The position numbers and the translations under genes are program-made. Below the pieces are notes generated by a model. The model had not been told where the DNA came from. It saw only the letters and a list, made by a program, of their open reading frames with translations, and did no database searches. DNA of 64,000 bases from Musa acuminata AAA Group (lineage: Eukaryota > Streptophyta > Magnoliopsida > Zingiberales > Musaceae): contig NC_088354.1 of assembly GCF_036884655.1 (NCBI RefSeq), forward strand, positions 13,836,501 to 13,900,500, written 5' to 3'. Every line of letters begins with the position of its first letter. The stretch's first letter is position 1. Shown here in pieces: positions 55,601 through 64,000 of this stretch.

Positions 55601-56191
55601 TTCTCTCTCTCTCTCTTCTTGTTTCATTTCCTTGCTTCCTCTTCTTTCTTTTCTTTTGCTAAAGAAACACATGAAAGCTAAATCCAGAGAACTGGTGACT
55701 GGAAGAACCTATAAAGCCATAACAAACAGATCCAATCATCAAAACACTAGAAATTTATATTTAAGAAAACTAGAACCGATAATCTCACTTCCACAACTCC
55801 AATTCGAGATTTACAAACTAAACCCTAAAGATTGAACAAAGAATGACCAAAAGAAACACAAAAATTACAACTCAAGGAATTCCGAACTAGAATGTTACCA
55901 AATCCATCAAACAAACAGACCCAAATATCCAAAACCTAGAAAACCCACGATCCCACCTCCAAGAACCACCGCCAGCAATCAAATTCCAGAACCGGTGACT
56001 AAACCCTAAAATCTAACTAAAGAATCGCCGAAAAGGAGCTCCAGTGGCTGTCAAGATTCAGGGGGAAAAAAAGTCAATACAAAGGTGGGAAAGGACCTTT
56101 TGATGGAGCGGACGAGATCGGCGGCAGCGGGTCGGCGCATCCGATTGAGAAAATCGTAGAAATTAGGGTGGGAGACATGTGAGGGTTCCAT
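37673..56191 (-). CDS. VPS9A: VPS9-domain Rab5 guanine-nucleotide exchange factor
   Basis: Activates Rab5-type GTPases on endosomes. Minus-strand exons: 56191-56097, 53504-53357, 52234-52064, 41069-40890, 39058-38773, 37884-37673; total 1092 nt (363 aa), phases consistent. The N-terminus MEPSHVSHPNFYDFLNRMRR matches the plant VPS9A helical bundle start. Further landmarks are GLEKYIMTKLFTHTFASS, DVPRVFQNEASW, AAKELQKINFFKAPRDKL, CCRIINNLLLD and the catalytic VPS9 core GADDFLPILIYVTIKANPP, which has the conserved Asp pair. Then come VEYYLTNLISAKTFITNI, GNGYPFMEAEARDLRLEDV and the end KEKIEQQLEQG. Intron 4 uses a GC donor (AAG|GCAAGC). The protein is about 150 residues shorter than the roughly 520-residue Arabidopsis VPS9A I recall, lacking its long variable tail. 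Intron 3 is 11 kb and packed with transposons. The exact paralogue is unsure. Confidence 0.9.
40821..40928 (-). repeat. 53-bp tandem duplication spanning a GC splice donor of the VPS9 gene
   Basis: Plus-strand copies start with TAGAAAGAGAGCTT at 40821 and 40874. The higher copy holds the real exon end: minus strand ATCAAG|GCAAGC, a GC-AG donor that keeps phase 0 into the next exon (GCC AAT CCA CCC). The lower copy, downstream in transcription, has ATCAAA|GTAAGC, a standard GT donor. Using it would add 53 nt and shift the frame. See findings. Confidence 0.8.
41262..42388. mobile_element. Non-autonomous hAT element (internal-deletion derivative), 1127 bp
   Basis: It starts CAGTGATTTAAAAAGCGC and ends GCGCCTATTGAAATCACTG, imperfect terminal inverted repeats, with a perfect 8-bp target duplication GGGTAAAC at 41254-41261 and 42389-42396. 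Both ends align with the hAT relic at 23820-27572 (for example CTAGGCGCCAAAAG against CTAGGAGCCAAAAG). The middle joins the transposase C-terminal flank (about 41500-41660) directly to the piece before the BED finger (about 41670-41780, TTCGGATCCTTCAGATAATTATA). A GGCAGC/GGCGAGC array follows at 41945-42120. No coding capacity. It sits in VPS9 intron 3, in a position independent of the flanking LTR elements. Confidence 0.9.
41945..42120. repeat. GGCAGC/GGCGAC-rich repeat array inside the hAT derivative
   Basis: A GC-rich tract of degenerate hexamers (GGCAGCGG, GGCGAGC, GGCGACA). It causes overlapping open frames on the minus strand, which are not genes. Confidence 0.65.
42554..42805 (-). repeat. 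Left LTR of the gag-only element
   Basis: TG...CA bounded, 252 bp, 3' LTR in the element's orientation. It carries two CTTCGAGGGGATC repeats and the word TATTTATAGAGTTCC that also appears in the right LTR. Confidence 0.88.
42818..44083 (-). pseudogene. gag-protease polyprotein fragment with one premature stop
   Basis: Minus-strand open frame starting MPLTRHQKQELGI. It contains a gag core (FPRWEDGDPTSWISRAEKFL; LVRFGPSEYENVDGQL), a degenerate zinc knuckle (CWHCDEKWSKEHRC) and an aspartic protease start (VTVLIDTGNTNNFM, active-site DTG). A TGA at 43655-43657 interrupts it after AIQWYD, at a position where family members usually have Trp, so a single G-to-A change explains it. The frame is otherwise continuous. 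After the protease start it runs into LTR-like sequence and stops at 42818; pol is absent. Virus-like particle and protease functions would have to come from other elements. Confidence 0.85.
44084..44611 (-). other. 5' leader of the gag-only element
   Basis: Non-coding leader between primer site and gag ATG on the minus strand. It is GC-rich and ends in a T-run (plus strand 44545-44580). Open frames on both strands (44068-44532, 44318-44731) have no domain. Confidence 0.6.
44612..44623 (-). other. Primer-binding site (initiator tRNA-Met) of the gag-only element
   Basis: The minus strand reads TGGTATCAGAGC two bases after the LTR end, the standard complement of the 3' end of plant initiator Met tRNA. 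Confidence 0.85.
44626..44840 (-). repeat. Right LTR of the gag-only element, part 1
   Basis: Begins TGATAAGACCC on the plus strand and matches the left LTR up to GAGTTCCGACTTTA, where the nested element interrupts it. It has three CTTCGAGGGGATC units. Confidence 0.88.
44841..45286 (+). repeat. 5' LTR of the nested element
   Basis: 446 bp, TG...CA. It contains CTTATAAGTC (about 44947), a possible TATA box. Aligned by eye with the other LTR it differs only at 45158 (G here, A at 49276). Confidence 0.9.
45289..45300 (+). other. Primer-binding site (initiator tRNA-Met) of the nested element
   Basis: TGGTATCAGAGC two bases after the LTR end. Confidence 0.88.
45301..48946 (+). other. Non-coding internal region of the nested element, with GCAGAGGC iterations
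   Basis: About 3.65 kb without any open frame longer than about 165 codons and with no recognised domain. The word GCAGAGGC occurs about ten times between 46420 and 47910 (for example 46422, 46471, 46672, 46765, 47208, 47773). A 20-base stretch containing GGTACCGCAGAGGCGGG occurs at about 47200 and 47765. Composition is moderately GC-rich. It may be a decayed coding region or a structured RNA. Confidence 0.7.
48959..49404 (+). repeat. 3' LTR of the nested element
   Basis: 446 bp, identical to the 5' LTR except A at 49276. It is followed by TATAGCTAAAC, the resumed outer LTR. Confidence 0.9.
49405..49471 (-). repeat. Right LTR of the gag-only element, part 2
   Basis: Continues the outer LTR from GCTAAACTAAACAG to GGATCCTAACA and is followed by the GTTAC target duplication. 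Confidence 0.86.
49477..52063. other. Remainder of VPS9 intron 3
   Basis: AT-rich intron DNA with scattered short frames (50228-50503, 51327-51590) and no recognisable domain. A stretch at about 51610-51680 (CCGATACCACC, AGTACCGGGC) weakly resembles the GTACC-rich interior of the MITE-like element at 5906-6031. Confidence 0.4.
54473..54496. repeat. Short CTGACAG tandem repeat
   Basis: Three contiguous copies of CTGACAG in VPS9 intron 1. Confidence 0.7.
54620..55250. repeat. Diverged direct duplication (about 300 bp units) in VPS9 intron 1
   Basis: Copy A (about 54620-54900) and copy B (about 54980-55230) share an ordered set of words: TAATAAAAAA(A)TAT, TTTCTTCCATGATAA against CATTCTTTCACAATAAG, GAAAAATGAGGACATGTAATCC against GGAAAAAGAGGATTTGTTATCC, and TCCAAAACTA with ATTCTCATA. 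They are clearly related but well diverged. Mobile origin is possible; no terminal repeats were identified. Confidence 0.6.
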
Positions 56192-56491
56192 CGAAATCGG
56201 AAACTGGGATCGGCTGCGATCGCGACTGCCATCGCCACTTCGTGTGTCGCCTCCGGCCGTCAATATATAAAGGAATAGAGCACGAACAGAAGAAAGGGGA
56301 CTCGAGGAATGTTAGTTGTGACTCGCGCGCGCGTAGTTAATGTTAATGGAATCGGATAACGGACCGTTGCAAGTTTTCTCGCCCATTTGTAACGCCATTT
56401 TCAATCCATTGTTTGTTATATTGACTTAACATATAACATATATCAAAAAATAAAATTTTATCTCTCAAAATTTTTAAGGATAAATTTTTAA

Positions 56492-56529
<38 letters not shown>

Positions 56530-56714
56530 AAACTTAAATTCTTCCTCAAAAATTTTTTCACTTATTGTAGTATTTTGGTCACCATAATTAAAATACTATA
56601 AAATTACTTGAGACTGCTGTGAATAAGCTAAATGAAATCAAAACACATTGATAATGATTTGATGATTCAAATAGGTATTTACAATAGTTTAAAATATTAA
56701 ATAAAATAAAAAAT

Positions 56715-57065
56715 TAACTTGTTACAATGTTATTACCATCATAATAAAAAAAAATATAAAATCTACTCAAAAACACCGTAAATAATCCAAATGAATTCCT
56801 AACCTTAACCAAATTAACTATAAGCCTAAAAATATGATATCATACTGATTTATGAGCAATGACAATCATAGAGACAAAATATGATGTTATTTATCATATT
56901 TTTCAATAACATTTACAGTACTTTCAGTATCTCAATAAAATAATATAAATATTATTAAGAAATACTATAAACAAACCAAATGAAAACACTATAACAATCT
57001 AAAACCAATAAAAAATAAGCAAAAAAAATTGAGTCATGTTTTTATGTATTTTAATTAGGAGTACT
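56715..57065. repeat. Direct repeat block, copy 1
   Basis: Runs from TTAACTTGTTACAATG to TTAATTAGGAGTACTATG. Nearly the same order of words returns at 57655-57998: ATCCAAATGAAT, AGCAATGACAATCA, TTTACAGTA, TTCAGTATCTCAATAAAA and GAGTCAT. Confidence 0.75.
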
Positions 57066-57083
57066 ATGGGGATATCGATTGAG

Positions 57084-57130
<47 letters not shown>

Positions 57131-57654
57131 CATATAATAAAAATATGAAATATAATTTAATAAAAGTATATTCATCTTGCTTTATATATTATCCTTATAG
57201 TTTTATGAGACGAATCATTAATTTATTATTAACCAAGAGATTCAACAATCAATATGATTGTTGAGATGAATTATTCCTAGCGAAGGTATCCGATGTGATG
57301 TTCGTGCTACAGTGTTATTATATGTACATTGCGTGCATTGACTTTTGTGCTTGATTGTATGTCTTGATCTGTGACTGTTCAAAACTTATGAAGTTTATTT
57401 TTATTTTTATATTATTTATAAAATATTAGTTTAATGTCTATCTCGTAAAATCTTTAGTTTATGCTTCGACAGAGTAGAATCTAATGTTTATACTTTTGCA
57501 AAATAGTGATGATAGTTTATGTGCATGATTGATTGTTTGTTCAATAATTCCTTTTTTTTTTCTTATAGATGCCTTAGGGGACACTATAAGATTATGGGAA
57601 AGTTAATCCTTTATAATAGTTTATATTAACTAAATAAAAATAAAAAAAAAAGTT

Positions 57655-57998
57655 GACTTGTTATGATGTCATAATAAAAAATATATATATAATCTATTCA
57701 AAAATAATATAAATGATCCAAATGAATTTTTAACCTCAATCAAATCAACTACAAGCCTAAAAATAATTTATCATAATGATTTACGAGCAATGACAATCAA
57801 ATAGAGATATTATTTATCATATTTTTTCAATAGCATTTACAGTATTTTCAGTATCTCAATAAAAAATAATGTAAATATTATGAAAAAAATACTATAAATA
57901 AACCAAATAAAAACACTATAATAGTCTAAAACTAATAAAAAAATTAAGCAAATAAATTTGAGTCATATTTTATTTATTTATTAATTAGGAGTACTATT
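57655..57998. repeat. Direct repeat block, copy 2
   Basis: Diverged second copy of the block at 56715-57065, same orientation, ending TTAATTAGGAGTACTAT. The 590-bp spacer holds an AT microsatellite and unrelated sequence. It could be a pair of terminal repeats of an old element or a segmental duplication. Confidence 0.75.
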
Positions 57999-58298
57999 TG
58001 AGATAATTAACCACTACTAAAGGAATATTTTATGATAGATAATTAGTAATAGTATGTTTTCATATTTCTTATCAAAAATGACGATAATTATAATGTACTC
58101 TTTTAATTTTCATGAATAATGAACATCACGTTCAAAATTGATGTCGGCGTTTGAAACAAAGAGAGGATATATGTCGAGCATCAACATAAATGCTTTAATC
58201 AAAATTAGCCAAACACTTTATACATAGTTAGCAACAATATGCATGATTAGCAAGATAATATATATAAATAATAAATCAATAGTAAATTGCACATCATA

Positions 58299-58384
58299 GT
58301 TGATATGTTTTGAGTGGTTAAGGAGACAGACAGACAGACTCGAAATCTACTGGGCTTTGCTCAGAATCCTTCTACCTACGGTTA
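58299..58384 (+). pseudogene. tRNA-Ser (CGA) pseudogene
   Basis: GAGTGGTTAAGGAGACAGAC, then ACTCGAAATCT and TGGGCTTTGC, match the D-arm, anticodon arm (CGA) and variable arm of plant tRNA-Ser(CGA). An extra 8 bases (a GACA-type expansion) sit in the anticodon arm, the acceptor stem has decayed, and the T-arm (CAGAATCCTTCTACC) has lost GTTCGAATC. It cannot fold as a working tRNA. Confidence 0.7.
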
Positions 58385-61300
58385 GATTATTTTTATTGGA
58401 TCAACATGTTTGTAACTGATTTGGATTTGAGTCCAATATCATCTCGACTCCATAAGGAAAAGGATCAGCATGCTCTCTAATTAATTTAGATTTAAGTTCA
58501 ATATTGATCCGATCCGATAAAGAAATCCCATATCCATCACCTCTTCATCCGATCCGATTGGAACATCTTATTGGTATCTACCTCCTCAGTCTATCATTTT
58601 TAGTAAAAATTATGGTATTAAAGATCTAATAAATTTTAAAAATTTTACATGAATGAAAAATACTTTTGTGGTTGTTTCGTTATAACGATATTGATCGGAT
58701 TGATTTAGGCCCATAATTATAATTGGTAGTACATATTCTAATTGCCTTGGTCGAAAAAAAAAGCTCAGATCCAATCAAGATTGTTTTCATGTCCGTCTTA
58801 ATCATAGTTATCCTTTATAAAATATTGAACTTGTAAAACTAATTAAGAGGCGTTCGTAATAATTATTTCTTCGATAGTCAAGTTAATTTTGTATTTGAAC
58901 TAGTCGACCAGTCGGATAATTTCAATGAGGAGAATCTGAGGAGCCCCCTTTTATGGTGACTATGAGGATCATTACAATCAGGATTATCAATGATCATGAG
59001 ATGATTATACATCGTTCTTGAGCTAAATCGAGATAAAGACATTATTTATCTCGAGTTCAAGGCACTTTTTGATGAGTTCAATCCAAACTAAAAATATATA
59101 ACGCTAGTCATATAACGTTGATGTGCTACTCGGATCACCTATCGATTAGGTAGGATTGATATAGTCACAATAAGTCAAACGTGTTAACCATATACTGCTA
59201 CCATACTATTGACTAGTCGATGTATCAACCACATAGTGATAACATTTCTGTCATATCATTCATCACCTATGACAAAAATTAATCACAAGATCAAATGACA
59301 TATATAGATAATCTCATAACTCAAACTTTTGAATTGGATTGATGTTCAATTTGCATGTATAATAATACCCTAATTTCGTACTACTACAAATATTATCAAA
59401 CACAATAGCATCAACCTTTCCAATTACTAAATAAATATCAAATCATTCATGAGTATTTTTACTTGGTCCGACGACCAGTCGTCACCTTCCAAATACTAAA
59501 TTATTCATGAGGTATTTTGCCTGGTCCAGCCACCAGTCAACATCCTTTGTCGCATTGTGCACTTTGGTATCTTATCTACCTTAGATATCATGTCAATATG
59601 ATTATAAATAGGACAGGAAAGTTAAAAGGAAGAGATCTCTTCTATAGAATAGTATGGATTCTAGAAAGTGATACCTCAATTGTCTTTGCCTTCGCCTTCC
59701 TACAACAAATGCATTTACATGGGTCTTGAAGCAATTTATAGAATCCATATATTTCTAACCTTTTTTTATTTGAAAAAATAGGTATCTTCCAATCAAGTGC
59801 AATTACAATAGCATGTGTTGGAAAAAAAACTAATTTTGTATTGGTAAAGATTGAAAGAAAAATGTAGAGCTACATGTATGAGTTTATGTTATTTATTTGT
59901 TGTAATGTCCAATCATTATTTATTCTAATCCTTGAACAATTTAATTCAAACTTGACTATAATAATAACTATAAAAATAAAATTTTAAAATTTTAATTATT
60001 TGGGATCAACTACAAAAATATTTTATCATTATTGAGTCCTTTAAAAATTCGTATCATTAGTTAAAAATTCAAACTTTCCTAGTAAAGTCTTTTTCGGGTC
60101 TCACTTTACCTCTCATTTAATTATTTCATCTCTTCAAACTATTTTATCTATATATCTTTTCATTCGTTATAAGAGCATATAATGTCTAATATGTTATAAT
60201 TTTACTTATCAATGATTAAGTGCAAGAGCAAAAACAAAATCTTTATGTCATTTCACTTAACACATTAAAATGTACCAGCATGTCACATGAAATAATAATA
60301 ATAATATTTATTCAGGAAAGTAAATAATGCAATTGAGGTAACTACTGCCAGATGATAATGAGGAAAGGCTGAACATTTAAGTGTAGTTGGTTGGACATTT
60401 TTCCTACAAGCACATGACATGCCTCACCAAAAAAATATGGCACCAACTTACTTGTTTTGTGTTCATGGATGTCCTCATGTAACCATGCATTGGTTTGTCT
60501 TCTGCCTCTCTTGTTCTACTGAGTTTGGAGCCATGGATTCTGCACTGGTGCTCTGTGGAGAGTGGAGGAAGGAGGATTGGATGCTTGAAGAGGTGATGCT
60601 GCTCTGTCTTGCCTTTGTAAGTTCATAATCTGTATCATCTGCCATGGAAGCTACAAAACCACCTCTCTCTTTTTTTTTTACTAAAAAGAAATGAATTATT
60701 ATGAAGAAACAAATCATAATGTTCTTCAGAAATTTCTCTTGGTGGTACAACTATTATCATTTTTTAATGAGAAAATGCATCTCCCCACATCATTATCTTT
60801 TCTCCTGCCCACAGTTTCTGAAAGTGGCATCCCATTGAGTATAAATCAACAACTAGTCATATATATGTAGCTGGTGATCAACTACCAGAACCTGAACAAT
60901 CGAAAGAAGCACAGGTATCAACAGTTGTCAGCACATCTGTCTTATAAACATCATCAATTTGGTTCAGTGGGTGCAGAGTACAATGTTTGCTCTCAACGTT
61001 CCAGCTCTAGAAAGCCAGAAGAGTGGTGTACAGAGATCAGTAAGCAGGCCTCACTTATCCTCTCTTTGGGGTTCATGTGCAGGTGTCAGAGTGGGAGCAA
61101 GTTTCAAGATCTAAACAGTGGTGAGCAAGTTTCAGGCTTTCTTACTCTGTTTCCTTCTTCTTGTCATTTTAATTGCATTAAAATGGTTTTTGATGGTAAA
61201 TACCAGTTTGCTTGAGACAACCCATATCCCATTCCAAGAATATATCACTAAATATGTGTATGTATTCTTCCAAAATGAGTGATTTTTTTATATTTCTCTC

Positions 61301-61829
61301 TTTAAATTTTAGTTTAGCATATATATGATCTATCATATGGTATAATGTTCTTTTGGGCAATCATTGTGTGGGTGTAATGGCACATGATTTCCATCTCACT
61401 TTCAAATGCTTCCAAAAGCTTGGTGAAGGTGAAGACATTCCCCCAGCTTTCAAGGAATCGATACATCGACAGAAAGATTGTACTTCTCGGAATCCATGGG
61501 GGCAAAAGAACAGCAACAAAGAAACAAAATCCATCAGAGAAGCGGAGAAACCAAACCAACCCCACCCTGTCAGTCAACATCTTCTTCGAACTCTAGCATT
61601 TGAGCTTACTTTGTCCTCGGTTTGTTCTCCTTTTGTCGCCGTCGTTGCCGTCTCCTGATCGAACTCGGTAGTTGTTTTTATCTGAGAAGTAGACAGTATA
61701 ATTGTTCATTCGTCCAAGAACATGATCACCGATCCTATATTATGATCTCGGCAACCGAAGCTATAGGAACCTGTACGTAGACGTTCTCTAATCTTGTAGT
61801 TGGCATTCGCCGTTCCTGTGTATGTTATC

Positions 61830-63996
61830 ATGTGGCAGATGAAGCCTTCCTGTATCGCCAACCTAATCCTCACGAAGGGGTTCATCTCTGCGTCTTCCAC
61901 CGCCACTGATTCCATGCATCGGTACGTGTACGGTTGCTCACTTCTTCTCTTAGTTCTAAAGATGATACGAGGGGTTGTCGCCCTTGGCGCAGGGATGACG
62001 CAGGTAGAAGACGACCTCAAAGGTTCAAGGTGGACAAGTACAAGGTTCTGTTTTCGGAGAGGGGATCAGGTTGCAAGCTTGAGTTGTTGAAGCTTGCCCT
62101 GTTCATCCTTGTGTTCTGCATGGGGTTGACGCTTGCTTTCTCGCCCCCAATCCACAAGGAGCAACAGCTGCTGCCCTCTGTTTCCAGGTACAGTTTTCGT
62201 CGGTTGGAAGAGTGCTTTGATGATTCAAGTAGATTTGATTCTGAATTCAAGACTCGTAGGTCTCGATTGGCAGATGCTGCACGGATTCGGCAGACGACGC
62301 TTTCAGATCCTCGATACGTATCGAATTTGGATGTCGATTGGGGTCGATTGTCCGATGTTGTTAAGGATATAAGCACCAAGGAAGGAGATCTCAACGTTGG
62401 CCTACTAAACTTCAACTTCTCTGAAGTCAGATCGTGGCAGCAAACAGTGCCACATGCAAAGCTCTCATCGGTGCATCTGAATTCTGCTGATACGAGCATC
62501 ACTTGGGAGGTTCTCTATCCGGAGTGGATCGACGAGGAGGAAGAGTATGAAGTGCCTGCTTGTCCTTCTCTCCCTCGTCCCCAGGTCAAGAAAGGATCAA
62601 GATTCGATCTTGTTGCAGTCAAGCTGCCCTGTGATAGATCAGGCAGCTGGTCCAGGGATGTGGCCAGGTTGCACCTGCAGCTCGCGGCCGCCCAACTCGC
62701 TGCAGCTTCGCAGGTCCATGTCCTGCTAGTGACCGAGTGTCTCCCTATTCCAAACCTCTTCACCTGCAAAGATCTCATCGGACATGGAGGAAATCTTTGG
62801 CTGTACAAGCCTGACTCGACGGTATTGGAGGAGAAGCTTCGTCTTCCTATTGGGTCATGCAAACTCGCAATCCCCTTCGAAGCAAAAGGTCAGCCTCCAT
62901 GGATGAGCAACAACAAGTAGTCATCCCTGTTTCGGCATGCAATCGCTTGCATTCATAAGCTGCTTTCGTGCACGCAGTGCGGTCGTACACGGAGGCAGGA
63001 CGGCGAGAAGCATACGCCACGATACTGCACTCAGCAGAACGCTACGTCTGCGGCGCGATTGCAGCAGCCCGAAGCATCCGCTCGTCGGGGTCCGCAAGGG
63101 ACCTCGTGATCTTGGTGGACGACACCATAAGCGAGCATGACCGCAGCGGCCTCGAAGCTGCGGGGTGGAAGGTCAGAACCATGGAGAGGATCCGCAACCC
63201 CAAGGCCAAGCGCGACGCCTACAACGAGTGGAACTACAGCAAGTTCCGGCTGTGGCAGCTCACGGAGTACGACAAGGTCGTCTTCCTCGACGCCGACCTC
63301 CTCGTGCTGAGGAACATCGATTTCCTGTTCGCGTTGCCTGAGATAACTGCGGTGGGGAACAACGCCGCCCTCTTCAACTCAGGCGTGATGGTGGTGGAGC
63401 CATCCAACTGCACATTCCAGCTGCTGATGGATCACATCGACGAGATAACGTCCTACAATGGCGGCGACCAGGGTTACCTGAATGAGATCTTCACATGGTG
63501 GCACCGCGTCCCCAAGAGCATGAACTTCTTGAAGCACTTCTGGGCTGGGAACACAGAGAGGAGGAGAGAGAAGAAGAACAGGTTGCTGGGAGCAGACCCA
63601 CCGGCTCTCTACGTCGTTCACTACCTGGGGCTGAAGCCATGGCTGTGCTTCCGGGACTACGACTGTAACTGGGATCTGCGCACGTACTGGGGATTTGCCA
63701 GTGATGCAGCACACGAGACATGGTGGAAGGTGCATGATACCTTGACGGAGAAGCTGAAGGCCTTTTGTCTTCTAACAACCAAGACGAAGGCTTACTTGGA
63801 GTACAACAGGAGGCAGGCGGAGAAGGCGAGCTACCCTGACGGACACTGGAGGAAGAACATCACAGATCCAAGATTGCATGTCTGCGCAGAGAAGTTCTGC
63901 TCCTGGGAGAGCATGCTGGTGCATTGGGGTGAGAAGAACTCGTCCAATGATCGCCATACCAATGCGAATCCTTCTGCAGCTCTGCCTAGCTCGTAA
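61830..63996 (+). CDS. GUX: GUX/PGSIP-type xylan alpha-glucuronosyltransferase (GT8)
   Basis: Golgi type II membrane enzyme that adds glucuronic acid to the xylan backbone from UDP-GlcA. Exons: 61830-61921, 61993-62888, 62978-63996; total 2007 nt (668 aa), phases consistent. A short cytosolic arm (RRRPQRFKVDKYK) precedes the signal anchor LALFILVFCMGLTLAF. The stem and N-terminal domain contain DPRYVSNLDVDWGRL, LYPEWIDEEEEYEVPACPSL and GSWSRDVARLHLQLAAAQL. The GT8 domain starts REAYATILHSAERYVCGAI and has the metal-binding DAD in VVFLDADLLVLRNIDFLF, then NSGVMVVEPSNCTFQLL, GGDQGYLNEIFTWWHR and YLGLKPWLCFRDYDCNWD. The first intron, only 71 nt, was chosen because it alone joins an ATG exon in frame; 61839 is an alternative ATG. 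It is complete, ending 4 bases before the window end. The closest GUX subgroup is not resolved. Confidence 0.9.
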
Positions 63997-64000
63997 CGTT

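Larger units (their letters stand above)
56192..61829. other. Large AT-rich intergenic region between VPS9 and GUX genes
   Basis: The first 150 bases are the GC-rich 5' flank of VPS9. The rest is AT-rich with two AT microsatellites (about 56500-56522 and 57087-57128), a duplicated 340-bp block, a tRNA-Ser pseudogene and the promoter side of the GUX gene. Frames at 59517-59729, 60419-60628, 60475-60750 (-) and 60874-61215 have no domain or splice support. Confidence 0.45.

Noticed and set aside
55601..55614. CT microsatellite
   Set aside because: Simple repeat in VPS9 intron 1 with no evidence of function.
60475..60750. Minus-strand frame containing MADDTDYELTKARQSS
   Set aside because: A Ser-rich 56-codon stretch without domain, promoter or splice evidence; a small peptide gene cannot be excluded but is not supported.

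Overview
The window is nuclear DNA of a flowering plant. Its genes have many GT-AG introns, it has plant-type gene families (type-A response regulator, xylan glucuronosyltransferase, plastid-targeted VTT-domain protein), and it carries LTR retrotransposons and hAT elements. GC-rich first exons, CpG-rich repeat ends and the overall look suggest a monocot, possibly Zingiberales (Musa/Ensete type). That placement is inference; no species marker is present.

Layout. 1-7946 (+): 3' part of a non-lysosomal glucosylceramidase (GBA2 type), 16 exons visible. 9429-14811 (-): plastid-targeted VTT/SNARE-associated Golgi family membrane protein, 7 exons. 16418-20272 (-): small 138-residue protein of unknown function, 4 exons. 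22179-28933 (+): acidic single-pass membrane protein whose one 5.8 kb intron holds a decayed hAT transposon. 29718-29799 (+): tRNA-Ser(AGA). 31488-34947 (+): type-A cytokinin response regulator, 5 exons. About 35.7 kb: a TATA box and short ORF of unknown meaning. 37673-56191 (-): VPS9-domain Rab5 GEF, 6 exons, with an 11 kb third intron full of transposons. 56.2-61.8 kb: AT-rich intergenic DNA with duplicated blocks and a tRNA-Ser pseudogene. 61830-63996 (+): GUX/PGSIP glucuronosyltransferase, 3 exons, complete.

The genes do not form a pathway; they are independent housekeeping and signalling loci. The mobile DNA is the most structured part. The third VPS9 intron holds (a) a 1.1 kb hAT deletion derivative with a perfect 8-bp target duplication, related to the transposase-bearing relic 14 kb away, and (b) a gag-protease-only Ty3/gypsy derivative flanked by GTTAC. 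One LTR of (b) was later split by a 4.6 kb LTR element without coding capacity, whose two 446-bp LTRs differ at one base. In the same gene the in-frame donor of intron 4 is GC, and a 53-bp tandem copy carrying a GT donor lies just downstream, out of frame.

Exon boundaries were placed by hand from splice consensus and reading phase. Every complete model listed sums to a whole number of codons. No expression data or database search was available.
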